A stretch of 64,000 nt of DNA from Kuschelorhynchus macadamiae (GCA_030620095.1 JAUTXW010000349.1:1836001-1900000), one strand, 5' to 3'. Shown: positions 59,801 to 64,000, numbered from the stretch's first letter. Notes: a model not told the origin generated them from the sequence alone. Made by a program: numbers and translations.

Positions 59801-62800
59801 TCTAATTAGATGTTGCCTTGCTTCAAGAAGCAGCGTTCTAAAGGTGCGGTGACATTAGAAGAACATTGATTTTTTAAATATTTAATAAATAAGTTTTATT
59901 TACTTTATCTTGGACATTGCGAAACTAGGAGCTTTAGTTGACCTAACTATGGTGCGGCAATGTGAGTTTGTAAAAAAATGGTCGTTTAAGTTTGGAATTT
60001 TCTTTTAATCACTACGTTAACAGCAAGATTTCCTTTTCTAGGAGACATGTCTAATGGAAGATACCTTATTCACTTATTTTGGGTCACATGACATATTGAC
60101 CAATCCAGTTCAGTATAATAGAACGTTTATTTCGTCAGAGGTCATGTGAAGGTGATTTTTTTTGACGATTACAATAGTTTTTCCTGTCAAAGAATTAAAA
60201 TAATTATATCTATACTATGTTAAAATAGTCAAAGGGCGTCTCACGCTCAAAAAAGCGTACTGCGATTTCGAAAATCACTAGATTTTGGATGAGATCTGGG
60301 GAAATAATAAAGTTTCGCATGATTTCGCGCTTTTTTTTAAATTTTCAGTTGAGTTGTGTGTCAGGTAAAGGAATTTAAATGGTGATTCTTTGGGTATTAA
60401 AAGTAAAAATATGTTCGTAAACATGTTCTAAACTGGTTAGAATTTCAGATTTAGGATATTGAAAATTAAAAAAAAATCTTTTATTTTTTAAATTTTAGCT
60501 ATTGACAAGGAAAAAGCAATATGACAATTGGCCATTCTATTCTTATCTTATAGCGCTTGCTTTTTTAACTTTCCTCGCAAGAGGAAAGTATTGTAGTTCT
60601 ACATGTTTTCTCAGTCGACAAGATGTGAACCAGACATACAAACATACAATCAGACGAGTAGGAAGCCAATAAAAGCGCGTTAAAAGCATTGATTATAGTT
60701 TAAAACTCTAACAATAGTATTCACTAAAGAGGTTTAAGTTAAGACAAGGTCTAACTTGACAGTAACAAATAATTTTTCTAAATGTCACAAGTACAAAATG
60801 ACAGTGACATAACGCAAACATAACTAAAAACTAAAGTTTAATAAAATATATAAATACCTAATTTCCTTTTAAACTTACTTTGATATTTGTAAAAATACCT
60901 ATTTGTCTCATTAGGGAATATGTAAGAATCCTTCCTTTTGTCAACGATAATGAAGCATGGCCCATTTCTTCATTTTTCGTACATCAAATATTTTAACAGG
61001 TCGTCATTTTGTTTCGCCATGTCGAATTCATACCAATAATTTTTTGTATCAGACGTATTTTTTTGTGGAAAATTAAATAAAATTAAAGTTAATCGAATAA
61101 GTGGATTTTTTAGCTTTACCGGAACAGACCGACCGACCGACAGTAATGGGAAAACATGAAAATCTGTAAAAACCCGGAACGATGATTTTTTCACGATTAA
61201 TGATATTTCCTTATGCGGGAAGTGAAAACACGCTCCGCCACTGGCATTCGTCAACAAAGGGCCAGGGCTTGAACACGGGCCATCCCCACTTCTTAAATCG
61301 TCATAAACATTGGTCGATAGAATGTGAAAAATAGGGGAACCATGTTGGCGCATACCCCTAACGTAATTTATGAATGAATTGTGATCTTTACTTTAATTCT
61401 TACTCTAAGGTTTCCTATTTTTTTCCTTCCTAAATATTTCTTAACACATTTGTATAACAATTAAAATTAAGTTCTATTCCTACATCGGGCATATTTAATA
61501 ACATATCTAATATATTATTTTACAATATGTATAAAAACCTATACCGATGCTCGTTTATTTTTGTTTACTTTGTCCTGACTGTAAAATATGGTACCTACTT
61601 CTCAGTATTTTAAAATTGTATATGTATATTTTTTCTTTGTACCTGGGTTTTTGTACATACAAAGAAATGACAGCCAGACGGATTTATTCATTTTGTAACT
61701 AGCTGGAATAATTTATGATTTTTTTTAATAATGATTTCTTATAACAAAGGAACAAATTAAAATTGATTTTTAAAGTTATGTGCGTTTAAACCAAGGCAGC
61801 AGCTAGTGAGTATTTAAAACTGGGAATATTTTGTAAAAAATGTATGTTTTTGATCACAGGACATTAATATTTAAAAAAATCTCAAGAGCGTCGTTAGATG
61901 GAAAACAAAATCGATGAAGAAATAGGCAAAACATTTTTATTTATATTCTCCTTTTAGCTGAGAAAATTTTAATAAAACAAATAATATTTCGTTAACTCAC
62001 TTCCAATCCTAAGTATTAAATTAGGAAAAAATTAAATCAATTACAAAATATAGTATGACAAGTGGCAACTCCCTAACATTGGTTCTCGAATATATTTTAG
62101 ACACCAACCTGACATTATGATACTCACCTCTGCATATGTATAGCTGTCGTAAAAACTATAAATGGGTCTGCATCAATTTACTATTCATGGCTTCTATAAA
62201 AGGTCTTCGTAGAAAAATAAGATAGGTTACTACCTACCTGCTTACCTGAAAATGAACCTGTCTGTGATTTTAACTGTTTGATTATTTTAACTGTAAATAG
62301 ATGTCACCCTTATGCGTTGACTTGGATTATATTGGAATAAATTTATTAAATTAATATTGTAAAATAAATTAGGGAGAAATATTGATGATGCGATAGAAAG
62401 GTGTTTATGTATTATGCAAAGAATGTTTTGAGCTAAAACAAAAATGAATATGTAAAAAAACTTTATGAAAATTTTAATTCCTTTTTTTTTCAAGGGAACT
62501 GATGGCTTGGGTCAGTACCGCAAGCTGCCAAGAGGGGAGGAGGCATCACCAGAATAAGACCGAATTTCTCTGATAACTTTTATTTTACTCTTTTTATGAA
62601 CAATACATTTTATCGTGTATAAAAAATATAATTATATCATCAAACATTTAAAAGATGACACACTAATTCTAAATCTAATATTAATGTAGAAGATTGAAAA
62701 TAGCTAGGCGAGCAAAAAACTATCTCAAACGAATCTTAATCTTTGGTTTAATACTCTTATAGAGTCCAAGTAATTAATACTTATGTCTTAATCTTGAAAT

Positions 62801-63511
62801 TATCGTTTGTGAGATTTATGTAAAACGTTTAACGTTTTAGTTAGGAACGTGTCCCCCAATGCCAGCCCTCCCCTCTACTTAGGCCACTGGCTTGGCATAT
62901 ACAATTGTATCGTTAAAACAAAATAATTTATTTAAGTGATTATTTTCCAAAATGAAGGCTTGAGCACAACTTTTATTTTTGGGGAATATGAATAAGAAAG
63001 CTCGAAAGAACACGTATAAAAGTTTCCTTGCTGGTGTTTAGAATATATAGGTATAATGATCCTCTTCGATCTGACAATATTTAAAGTAACCTAGTAATCA
63101 TATTATGATTGTTATGTTTTTAATTAATTATAATTTTCAGAAGGATATGTCTCTTTACCACGTCAAACCAAAAAACCTAAAGAAGGCATTCTTGGTGGCA
63201 AATCGGCTTTCTCCACCATAGCTTCGAAATTCCGTAAAGTCAAGATGAGAAGAGGGAAAGACAAGGACAAGGATAAAGACAAGCAGGTAGTTGCGACGCT
63301 GTGCCGTCAAAGTCTGGTTGTCGATATTAACAATGAATTAGGTGATCACAATGCTGTAGGATCAAGCGGTGATCCCCATATTAATAACAACATTCGGGAC
63401 GTAAGAAGAGACAGTTTAGGTAGTAGGGGTAATAGGGAAGAAGACAAAGCGCCATCCACTCCAGTATCTAAAAGTAATTCATGGATAAGACGATCTTTAT
63501 TTAAGAAATAA
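22502..63511 (+). CDS. Host gene: 18 exons, last 1246 codons of an unrecognised Ser/Pro-rich, repeat-bearing protein
   Basis: This is the one clear cellular gene here. Its 18 exons all have GT-AG borders, and every junction keeps the frame; coding lengths add to 3743 bases with a partial first codon and a TAA at 63509-63511. The 5' part lies upstream of what I could recognise. Residues 1-115 are Ser-rich, then polar. A motif F/Y-x-x-K-L/V/M-x-E-W/F recurs at residues 103-110, 138-145, 172-179, 224-231 and 343-350, one per exon. Residues 260-307 are a highly charged helix. Residues 440-500 are acidic, 501-650 mostly helical. Residues 720-1120 are Ser/Pro-rich with basic patches (TRSVSEGNMSS, TTRKLFTPIV, LPPLPPSPVP). 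The last 120 residues include a strongly basic region and end in RRSLFKK. I see no signal peptide, membrane segment or catalytic motif. A cytoplasmic scaffold or cytoskeletal regulator would fit; that is inference. Confidence 0.93.
22709..22930 (+). CDS. Host gene exon 2, first copy of the F-x-x-K-x-x-E-W motif
   Basis: Phase 0 to 0, 74 codons. It starts SDSESRPSRWTRVRKAFL, has an acidic middle, then the helical EFQEKVWEWERLKQ at its very end. Acceptor CATTTTAG, donor GTAAAG. Confidence 0.93.
22931..25908 (+). other. Intron 2, no gene seen
   Basis: AT-rich throughout and without coding remnants that I could name. A pair of ATCGATAC words at 24154-24161 and 24170-24177 is the only motif noted; the second includes TATCGATA. 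Confidence 0.6.
25909..26036 (+). CDS. Host gene exon 3, second motif copy (aromatic variant)
   Basis: Phase 0 in, phase 2 out. It encodes NSPGISGTPTTCSYAEDN and then LFYMKKMEEFRKF. The Y-x-x-K-M-x-E-F string matches the motif of its neighbours with aromatic swaps. Acceptor ATTTTCAG, donor GTATAT. Confidence 0.9.
26037..26640 (+). other. Start of intron 3, no gene
   Basis: AT-rich, with a short (TTTA) run near 26579-26592 that may be a LINE tail. No coding signal. Confidence 0.4.
26650..27224 (-). pseudogene. LINE reverse transcriptase C-terminal remnant
   Basis: On the minus strand near 27035-26990 the sequence reads LYCALVRPILEYTSCVW followed by TPFNKKRS, the usual post-RT block of APE-type LINEs, then HYFQIYHLHVLARSTL and SSTLSSFKREVF toward the end. 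Frames change and stops occur. No 5' part is left. It lies in intron 3 of the host gene. Confidence 0.5.
27500..28680 (+). mobile_element. RTE-type LINE remnant in intron 3
   Basis: The RT and C-terminal region of an RTE/BovB-like LINE are readable on the plus strand. The 3' end has GATGAAGATGATGAA-like short repeats at about 28656-28673, usual for RTE tails. The 5' end is lost. Confidence 0.65.
27600..28656 (+). pseudogene. RTE-type reverse transcriptase, many stops
   Basis: In order: VDYEPAFDSVDQQKLLEAL-type palm motif near 27640-27690, IERGLEQEDTLSPKLFI near 27800-27850, GFADDIVLITDNIRETQ near 27930-27975 with the FADD catalytic box, GGLKINLSKS near 28016-28045, and the RTE-specific end GGWTDDIKRVTGNWIQVAQ near 28555-28610. 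Several frame changes and stops. Reading frames between 28265 and 28656 that look open are pieces of this. Confidence 0.7.
28976..29130. repeat. Interspersed repeat, copy 1
   Basis: About 150 bp here resembles 30066-30200: a stretch ending GCTTAAGACTTCTTTGTTA is shared with GCTTAAGACCTCTTTGTTA, with further matching blocks on the left (CGAAAG-GTAGGG, TCTGGAATAT). The identity of the family is unknown. Confidence 0.55.
29120..29330 (-). pseudogene. Penelope-like GIY-YIG nuclease remnant
   Basis: The minus strand reads IIYQVPCECHKSYIEETKKS from about 29317, then SNIPKHYYNKDY near 29190. The PC-x-C-x-x-x-YI-x-ET pattern is the Penelope GIY-YIG start, here with Gly to Glu in YIGET, so the site is damaged. 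Only about 70 codons remain. Confidence 0.5.
29671..29817 (+). CDS. Host gene exon 4, motif copy 3, symmetric exon
   Basis: Phase 2 to 2. It encodes YELPPDFKKKLQEWEKIKKS and a Gly/Ser-Lys tail. The motif spans residues 172-179 of the resolved part. Acceptor ATTTTTAG, donor GTATTG. Confidence 0.93.
30066..30200. repeat. Interspersed repeat, copy 2
   Basis: Partner of 28976-29130 in direct orientation, about 1.09 kb apart with exon 4 between them. Confidence 0.55.
30430..30588 (+). CDS. Host gene exon 5, motif copy 4, symmetric exon
   Basis: Phase 2 to 2. It encodes PTLTDEFRKKLEEWRQIKAS, very like exon 4 (DFKKKLQEWEKIKKS), then a Lys-rich end. Acceptor TATTCAG, donor GTATGT. Confidence 0.93.
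31102..31245 (+). CDS. Host gene exon 6, charged helix, symmetric exon
   Basis: Phase 2 to 2. It starts with SSPKQSKKGKDSNK, then HWFEKELGKIEKEKQRLE, a long charged helix that could form a coiled coil. FEKELGKI may be a worn copy of the motif. Acceptor TTAATTTAAG is weak in pyrimidines; donor GTAGGT. The frame fits only with these borders. Confidence 0.88.
31246..32560 (+). other. Left part of intron 6, no gene
   Basis: AT-rich without coding or RNA signal. Confidence 0.5.
32570..32735. repeat. Tract dense in ACGT words (AACGTT, GACGTC, GACGTT)
   Basis: At least eight ACGT tetramers occur in about 165 bp, mostly as GACGTT, GACGTC or AACGT. The style continues at 33181-33210 and again right of the transposon at 36208-36250, so this looks like one older repeat into which the 33.2-36.2 kb element jumped. 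Confidence 0.55.
32754..32805. repeat. (TA)n microsatellite
   Basis: About 50 bp of pure alternating T and A. Confidence 0.97.
33218..33423. repeat. Possible 206-bp MITE sharing the ends of the large transposon
   Basis: AAGTGCGGGACACGAAAG at 33218 is mirrored by CTTTCGTGTACCGCACTT ending at 33423, giving inverted repeats of about 26 bp around a 150-bp centre. It could be a MITE at the left edge or an end duplication of the large element. Confidence 0.65.
33621..34330. repeat. 0.7-kb palindrome (fold-back element), with an inner TA-flanked unit
   Basis: The arms 33621-33906 and 33992-34330 are inverted copies around a centre of about 85 bp. The right arm has an extra block of about 35-40 bp near 34225-34262 missing on the left. 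Within the arms an inner unit runs from CAGGGCGTTTCC at 33731 to its inverse ending at 34179, flanked by TA on both sides. No coding sequence. Confidence 0.85.
34520..35861 (-). pseudogene. Transposase of the 33.2-36.2 kb element, many lesions
   Basis: The start is the ATG at 35861 (MASKRGKTIRNSAREVI). The N-terminal DNA-binding part has SVIEVCTREAEN and TGVSENSVRKI. The catalytic domain begins with IVYLDETWVDND (first Asp, near 35315) and continues through FRSGLTTGDYHEQMN. After several stops and frame changes the CDLNPIELAWAGVKKYIRE block (near 34815-34760) carries the third acidic residue (E of NPIE). An acidic tail ends at a TGA at 34520-34522. These YLDETW / CDLNPIEL proteins belong to the DDE_3-type transposases of insects. 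The second catalytic Asp region is damaged. Not functional. Confidence 0.75.
36203..36926 (+). other. Right part of intron 6, no gene
   Basis: It contains a hairpin-like ACTTTC...GGAAAGT at 36408-36429 and a CAGGCAGGCAGACCGAGG patch near 36303, a pairing seen again near 60.57-60.66 kb. No coding signal. Confidence 0.45.
36927..37147 (+). CDS. Host gene exon 7, last motif copy
   Basis: Phase 2 in, phase 1 out. It encodes LSKLRRSMLGAPSKKD, then ISRKFTQKLYEWEKSQG (motif residues 343-350) and EASTFALLSASSY. I chose the donor GTAAAG at 37148 because only it keeps the frame into exon 8. Acceptor TTTTTTTTCAG. Confidence 0.92.
37148..39038 (+). other. Intron 7, with a scrap of mariner-type transposase
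   Basis: Mostly AT-rich. On the minus strand near 38640-38560 the sequence reads FQQNDASPHNAMPMRQYNF, like the second catalytic block (FQQDGAPAH...) of mariner-type transposases, with Asp replaced by Asn-Asp spacing change. No other part of the element is readable. Confidence 0.4.
39039..39396 (+). CDS. Host gene exon 8
   Basis: Phase 1 in, phase 2 out. It encodes SHSATLPRSKSADSIAIS, a possible phospho-site patch, then LSGHPSSLSLNDMDDLEKEC and a strongly acidic run (EENYLDENLDDNLDADEPEA). Donor GTTAGT at 39397 was chosen over GTAAAG four bases on because it keeps the frame into exon 9. Confidence 0.9.
39639..39767 (+). CDS. Host gene exon 9
   Basis: Phase 2 to 2. It encodes ESETIVVPKVRRSESARA and a helix, LMENIVKLLTELQVTEDEI. 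It opens the helical middle of the protein. Acceptor TATTATAG, donor GTAAGA. Confidence 0.92.
39768..40724 (+). other. Intron 9, no gene
   Basis: AT-rich. Two similar lines (CCTTCTGGAAAACTACCACTTTCAA near 40118 and CCTTTGAAAACTTCCGCTTTCAA near 40411, written here only in part: AACACTTGTTAT / AATACTTGTTAT) suggest a short local duplication. No coding signal. Confidence 0.35.
40725..40779 (+). CDS. Host gene exon 10 (55 bp)
   Basis: Phase 2 in, phase 0 out. It encodes LVENKNFKEEQSKKTFK, part of the helical middle. Donor GTAAAC. Too short for ORF scans; supported by frame on both sides. Confidence 0.82.
40837..41013 (+). CDS. Host gene exon 11
   Basis: Phase 0 to 0, 59 codons, continuous helix: FLNELQNQSIKKLVEKLLKL and later SNLDDILENVQDISGEMLQM. 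Heptad-like Leu/Ile spacing suggests coiled coil. The intron between exons 10 and 11 is only 57 bp. Confidence 0.92.
41495..41789 (+). CDS. Host gene exon 12
   Basis: Phase 0 in, phase 1 out. It encodes the end of the helical middle (TEQMNKTLSARLSYDSYA, then FEHIKVIRCKIAELRRHLSY) and a Ser/Lys-rich linker with SNESKDSKGENSDISRNSSD. Acceptor TTTATTTAG, donor GTAATA. Confidence 0.93.
41790..42539 (+). other. Left part of intron 12
   Basis: AT-rich and without gene. The right portion, from about 42340, may already be the 5' leader of the LINE that follows. Confidence 0.4.
42696..43633 (+). pseudogene. LINE A ORF1 protein, two frameshifts
   Basis: The first frame (from ATG 42696) is a coiled coil (KHMNELDRRILKVEQKCTKL) ending in FRRNNIIIFG, a signature that precedes the RNA-binding part of many LINE ORF1 proteins. 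After a frame change near 42945 come TVQELEINNLYLLKQ and LKKNLILKNSFKLK; after a second near 43165 comes LLHLKAAKSKDLNAKLI and a Lys/Thr/Pro-rich tail to the stop at 43633. It would bind LINE RNA. Confidence 0.7.
43710..46385 (+). pseudogene. LINE A ORF2: endonuclease and reverse transcriptase, nearly whole but damaged
   Basis: HINVRSLVAHYNEVKHLI at 43725-43780 is the start of an APE-type endonuclease, then a frame break and probable loss of the segment with the catalytic Glu. The long open frame 43833-46322 holds the rest of the nuclease (GTLYRPPNSD, MGDININ, VADHFCI), then RT with LRSISILPILSKVMEKVL, DYSKAFDLLNHKIL, GVPQGRIIRPLLY and the YADD box near 45590, and the tail with QNSCLRLIYGIRRPNPVSH. 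A last frameshift near 46305 moves the C-terminal end (FRRSFSYNVAICDAL) to another frame, after which LINE B begins. Confidence 0.8.
46971..49718 (-). CDS. LINE B ORF2: APE-type endonuclease plus reverse transcriptase, 915 codons uninterrupted
   Basis: The N-terminal endonuclease has NIASLRNKTDEL, ITEHWL (catalytic Glu), CGDFNIDY and SGLSDHEAV (catalytic Asp-His). The RT follows from about residue 470: NYRPIALLPVLSKIIERLL, CDYAKAFDCVSHEILI, TSGVPQGSVLGPILFLLYIN and the catalytic FADD box (SLFADDTSITW). The C-terminal tail includes LRYGLPFWG and QKRAIRYLFGL, ending FFFSE. All key residues for target-primed reverse transcription are present. The frame stays open upstream of the ATG at 49718 toward 49790, so the true start may be further out. 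This is the best-preserved mobile protein of the window. Confidence 0.9.
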   Translation of the reverse strand: MVLINIASLRNKTDELYLFLEELEFPQLVAITEHWLNLNEPFYIERYTTVARYDRKNSAHGGTLILSLNGDFMSVSKYDHLLADSSFEFSIVYNQNLDLYVICIYRSPNSDVQSFLNSLVSLLDSLPIKGKKILCGDFNIDYATVCAIQKYLISIFDSFGLSMHVSSPTRISKNSSSIIDYMASDFSPSEVQSQVYNSGLSDHEAVISRFSLPIRPLPRSRHRGRIFSAANFSVFHNICFNTNWNFESDNVNTNFRTFLNKTLSAFNKAFPLKNIKPKRHKPWTTKGIRISAKNMRSLSYIKKFTDSFLILDYISNYRRIYTTLIKSAKKLHYRKRLTNSNNVSKETWSIINNLRNKSNPVTQNLPGANDLNDYFINVSKNVTSSISPSLDPLSFLPPSKNLADSFFLSPVSNTELLKVIHNIKSKSSCSTDGLSIRIFLNLPLPVIEALTTLINESFIKGVFPDCLKTAIIIPLHKGGEKTNSCNYRPIALLPVLSKIIERLLKNRLMPFLLKHQIISPEQFGFLPNKCTSDAMFTLLRGVYSSLNNNHPTASAFCDYAKAFDCVSHEILINKLHFYGIRGTSLNWFKSYLGKRQQLVRANGSDSDCKLITSGVPQGSVLGPILFLLYINDITNLKINGRISLFADDTSITWSDFDTTSLHSSISKDLVIIKAWSDSNMLCFNVDKTVALSYKGTLQPLQVHNSNIEYVESVKFLGLNINSNLKWSNHIDTLTKKLSTACFAIRSVSKELDVPSARLTYFSLFESHLRYGLPFWGCCTTEQFRSIFMLQKRAIRYLFGLNNRAHCQYYFKKHEILTLPALFILETVCLLRKHINTLPERPQHVYPTRNSRHDIYLPIPSTELIKKSIIYNAIKLYNNLPVHLKSIPTLAQFRKNTKAYLIERPLYSVNDFFFSE
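49781..50143 (-). CDS. Candidate upstream ORF of LINE B
   Basis: A 120-codon frame precedes ORF2 in another frame. It ends SNSPKKNF at a run of eight A followed by five T, where one base of slip would join it to the ORF2 frame (FLENTTCPEEL). It has no motif I recognise and no coiled coil. It may be the N-terminal part of ORF2 separated by a frameshift, or a short ORF1. Confidence 0.4.
   Translation of the reverse strand: MNKHYTYLYCTLTGLIPKKCFFFKLYLAFLHDQPAPIHFEGFTNTSTRLFLASEGIPIDYRTLHKIYFDFHAAYGFNAAEVEADLAAYGSYISSERSIHLQRTRECHKNYFTSNSPKKNF
50234..50271. repeat. (GT)n microsatellite
   Basis: About 35 bp of GTGTG repeats with a few interruptions, within the presumed 3' region of LINE A. Confidence 0.9.
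50830..51270 (+). pseudogene. LINE reverse transcriptase fragment
   Basis: Plus-strand frames read NSYPSISVLPVKNY near 51040-51080 and NTYLENENLLFKKQYGFRKF near 51095-51155, the NYRPISVLP and QYGFR blocks of an APE-type LINE RT. Stops interrupt it, and the catalytic box is not present. Confidence 0.6.
51412..51933 (-). pseudogene. LINE C-terminal fragment, opposite orientation
   Basis: The minus strand reads KIIYFSLVCFKLQYLISVWA and NPLKKIQNKIIKCIHKL (post-RT tail), then after stops LYSGFIIYNNLPKKIKELNN and FKKVLKKFF, the usual end of such LINE proteins. It lies tail to tail with the fragment at 50830-51270. Confidence 0.6.
51950..52434 (+). other. End of intron 12
   Basis: No gene seen. 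It runs into the acceptor of exon 13. Confidence 0.45.
52435..52809 (+). CDS. Host gene exon 13
   Basis: Phase 1 to 1, symmetric. It encodes a basic patch (GAVKKRIRYRQKTVNKSL), an acidic patch (DSDDEDTEAEI), LTRTRSVSEGNMSSQFDP and DSAVTLFVKTTRKLFTPIVE. RTRSVSE looks like a basophilic kinase / 14-3-3 type site (inference). It lies 10.6 kb after exon 12 because of the LINE insertions. Donor GTAAGT. Confidence 0.93.
53102..53590 (+). repeat. Left terminal inverted repeat of the DD41D element
   Basis: It matches the right repeat closely from the CAGGGTGTCC end through to GCAGTAGGCCATGCAAAA at about 53563-53580, with scattered differences. ORFs inside are chance. Confidence 0.88.
53691..54819 (+). 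pseudogene. DD41D transposase, one intron and one frameshift
   Basis: Exon 1 runs from ATG 53691 to 53797 (MEENQTFEHYEKYDMLACF), followed by a 54-bp GT-AG intron and exon 2 from 53852 (YPERRQPNISTFYRIKKNL), an HTH-type N-terminus. Near 53955 the frame shifts; the long frame 53986-54819 then holds the rest. Catalytic residues are Asp in VIWSDEAHFS, Asp in YFQQDGAPAH and Asp in RSPDLSILDFFLWG. Between second and third Asp I count 41 residues, which defines the DD41D group of the Tc1/mariner superfamily, rather than DD34D mariners. All three Asp remain, so apart from the shift the enzyme looks young. Confidence 0.85.
55040..55520 (-). repeat. Right terminal inverted repeat of the DD41D element
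   Basis: Inverse of 53102-53590, ending GGACACCCTG next to TA. Open frames on either strand here are mirror images of those in the left repeat. Confidence 0.88.
55589..55734 (+). CDS. Host gene exon 14
   Basis: Phase 1 in, phase 0 out. It encodes a polar, Asn/Gln-rich stretch and then a proline string, LASLPPLPPSPVPQRK, that could bind SH3 domains. Donor GTGAGT. Its acceptor lies just 66 bp right of the transposon. Confidence 0.9.
55841..56042 (+). CDS. Host gene exon 15
   Basis: Phase 0 in, phase 1 out. It encodes VYKEVSPSIKLIMAKYNQSI, a Ser/Gly linker and RSPVTERRVKVRTEKYQEEL. Donor GTAAGC. Confidence 0.92.
56130..56478 (+). CDS. Host gene exon 16
   Basis: Phase 1 in, phase 2 out. It encodes KSSSASLLLTSAKQVTFPPR, LNVFTPSSGTREYNPNTLG and a helix, SPEVRMRKLQKAKEEFMQAP. 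Acceptor CACTTCTAG, donor GTAATA. Confidence 0.92.
56479..57363 (+). other. Left part of intron 16
   Basis: No coding signal. AT-rich with several short inverted words; no defined element ends. Confidence 0.4.
57364..58320 (-). pseudogene. DD34D-type mariner transposase, dead
   Basis: On the minus strand from about 58320: GLAPKSIKDRLVGIYDQS (HTH), VVKEWAKRFRMGRNPLN in another frame, then VLSNRRLKVMEISEKINF, ETIVTGDETMVLYYD (first Asp), FLHDNAPVHTAGVAQAAI (second Asp) and, in place of the usual SPDLAPSD, YNLDRAPSGYYWF, so the third catalytic Asp is Gly. Several frameshifts. The 3' end near 57364 is TAA after KCKLK. It lies in intron 16. Confidence 0.8.
58383..58522 (+). CDS. Host gene exon 17
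   Basis: Phase 2 in, phase 1 out. It encodes LSQISVESDTSFDHNAMPGS and SVSAGMINIDADVYNRIKPE. Acceptor TATTTTTAG. Donor GTAATA. Confidence 0.92.
59624..59635. promoter_or_regulatory. 12-bp palindrome GGTCACGTGACC (E-box / CLEAR-type)
   Basis: A perfect palindrome containing GTCACGTGAC, the consensus bound by USF and MITF/TFEB-type bHLH-ZIP factors. It lies in intron 17. Function is not shown by sequence alone. Confidence 0.3.
60568..60589. repeat. Perfect 9-bp stem hairpin
   Basis: ACTTTCCTC and GAGGAAAGT pair around GCAA. A weaker form is at 36408-36429. Both are followed or preceded by an AGACAGAC-like patch, suggesting a dispersed repeat. Confidence 0.5.
63141..63511 (+). CDS. Host gene exon 18, last coding exon
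   Basis: Phase 1 in, ends at TAA 63509-63511. It encodes EGYVSLPRQTKKPKEGILGG, SAFSTIASKFRKVKMRRGKD with a KDKDKDKD run, an Asn/Asp/Gly-rich middle and the end KSNSWIRRSLFKK. The paired basic patches may bind acidic lipids or microtubules; this is inference. Acceptor TAATTTTCAG. Confidence 0.94.
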
Positions 63512-63674
63512 AATATTTTAGGACCTGAACGACACGATACAATCGATAGACAGAAACGTTCATAGATATTACCGTAACTTAAGTATTTTAGCATTTTTAT
63601 GGAATATTACAGAACGCCTTAGAATACAAAGATAAATATGATGTTTCGATGCAATGTGTGCATGTTTGGTTGCT

Positions 63675-63680
63675 AATAAA
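63675..63680 (+). terminator. Poly(A) signal AATAAA of the host gene
   Basis: Canonical AATAAA 164 bp after the stop codon, giving a 3' UTR of roughly 190 bp. Confidence 0.65.
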
Positions 63681-63720
63681 TAACCATACTTTTTCTCTTC
63701 AAAAAACTACTTTGTAGCGT

Positions 63721-63998
63721 TTACTGATCTCCTGATTTTTCTTTATATTCAATACTGATTTTATCATAAACTAATGCGACCAAAGTGCCGAAGATACCAT
63801 TAGATCTCTCTTCCAAGTATGCCAGAAATAGATTTTTTTTTAGAAATTCCTTTCTCATTGCAGACTGTTCAAATTTCGTACTTCTGCAACAAAAAACTGT
63901 GTAAATGCTTTGTTTATTTCTACTAATGGGTCGATTTCTTTTAAATCATCCATGTAAACTGCCGAAAAGATCCCAATCACAATGAATGACTTTTGAAT
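63721..63998 (-). CDS. Possible 3' end of a convergent coding sequence
   Basis: On the minus strand two frames meet. From the window edge: IGIFSAVYMDDLKEIDPLVE and FTQFFVAEVRN; then, in the next frame, KFEQSAMRKEFLKKNLFLAY and LVALVYDKISIEYKEKSGDQ to a TAA at 63721-63723. Either a one-base frameshift near 63875 joins them, or TTTTTTGTTGCAG just before 63883 is a splice acceptor and only 63883-63721 is an exon. Composition is protein-like. I do not recognise the family; a transposon fragment is possible. Confidence 0.35.
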
Positions 63999-64000
63999 TA

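Larger units (their letters stand above)
58523..63140 (+). other. Intron 17 (4.6 kb), no gene seen
   Basis: No coding remnant that I could name on either strand. Points of note are the palindrome at 59624-59635, the perfect hairpin at 60568-60589, a GACCGACCGACC patch near 61126 and an open minus-strand frame of 127 codons at 60970-61353 whose composition gives no family. The sequence at 60600-61360 is less AT-rich and is probably an old repeat. Confidence 0.5.

Noticed and set aside
60970..61353. 127-codon open frame on the minus strand in intron 17
   Set aside because: No family resemblance, low-complexity repeats (GACC)n inside, no splice or start context; probably part of an old repeat.
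1..64000. CRISPR arrays, tRNA or rRNA genes, prokaryotic operons
   Set aside because: No direct repeat-spacer array, no cloverleaf and no rRNA-like sequence was seen on either strand; the gene structure is eukaryotic.

Overview
This window looks like a piece of a large, AT-rich, transposon-laden arthropod genome, most likely an insect. The signs are one long split gene with GT-AG introns, a piggyBac element, an envelope-bearing gypsy-type LTR element primed by tRNA-Ser, mariner-type DNA transposons, several non-LTR retrotransposons and Penelope-like remnants. I see no prokaryotic features. The exact order cannot be fixed from the sequence; a beetle is a guess.

Layout. 1-2.1 kb: a piggyBac-type element read on the minus strand and cut by the window edge. 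3.3-4.9 kb: a broken copy of a high-copy protein family of unknown function. 6.48-14.11 kb: a complete but disabled gypsy/errantivirus-like provirus on the minus strand, with LTRs, PBS, PPT, gag, pol, an env remnant and a 4-bp target duplication. Four palindromic repeats lie in its 5' leader. 14.1-22.5 kb: AT-rich sequence with no gene, then a mariner-like remnant at 18.2 kb and a Penelope-like element at 19.6-22.0 kb that was split by a CR1/Jockey-type LINE.

22.5-63.5 kb: one host gene on the plus strand. I resolved 18 consecutive exons to base positions. Their phases agree throughout and give the last 1246 codons of a protein that starts outside what I can recognise. Five of the exons (E2, E3, E4, E5, E7) each carry one copy of a short motif, F/Y-x-x-K-L/V/M-x-E-W/F. 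Exons E4, E5 and E6 are symmetric (phase 2 to 2), as expected for exon duplication. The middle is helical, the later parts are Ser/Pro-rich and the C-terminus is strongly basic. I do not recognise the protein.

Most long introns of this gene hold transposons. Intron 3 has LINE remnants, including an RTE type, and a Penelope remnant. Intron 6 has a TA-flanked Tc1/mariner-type pseudo-transposon with a MITE and a 0.7-kb palindrome inside. Intron 7 has an old transposase scrap. Intron 12 has a LINE interrupted by a second, oppositely oriented LINE with an uninterrupted 915-codon ORF. Intron 13 has a DD41D mariner with terminal inverted repeats of about 485 bp. Intron 16 has a dead mariner. At the right edge there may be the 3' end of a convergent coding sequence, perhaps a transposon fragment.

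Apart from the host gene and two retroelement ORFs (gag and the 915-codon LINE ORF), every coding trace carries stops, frameshifts or truncations.
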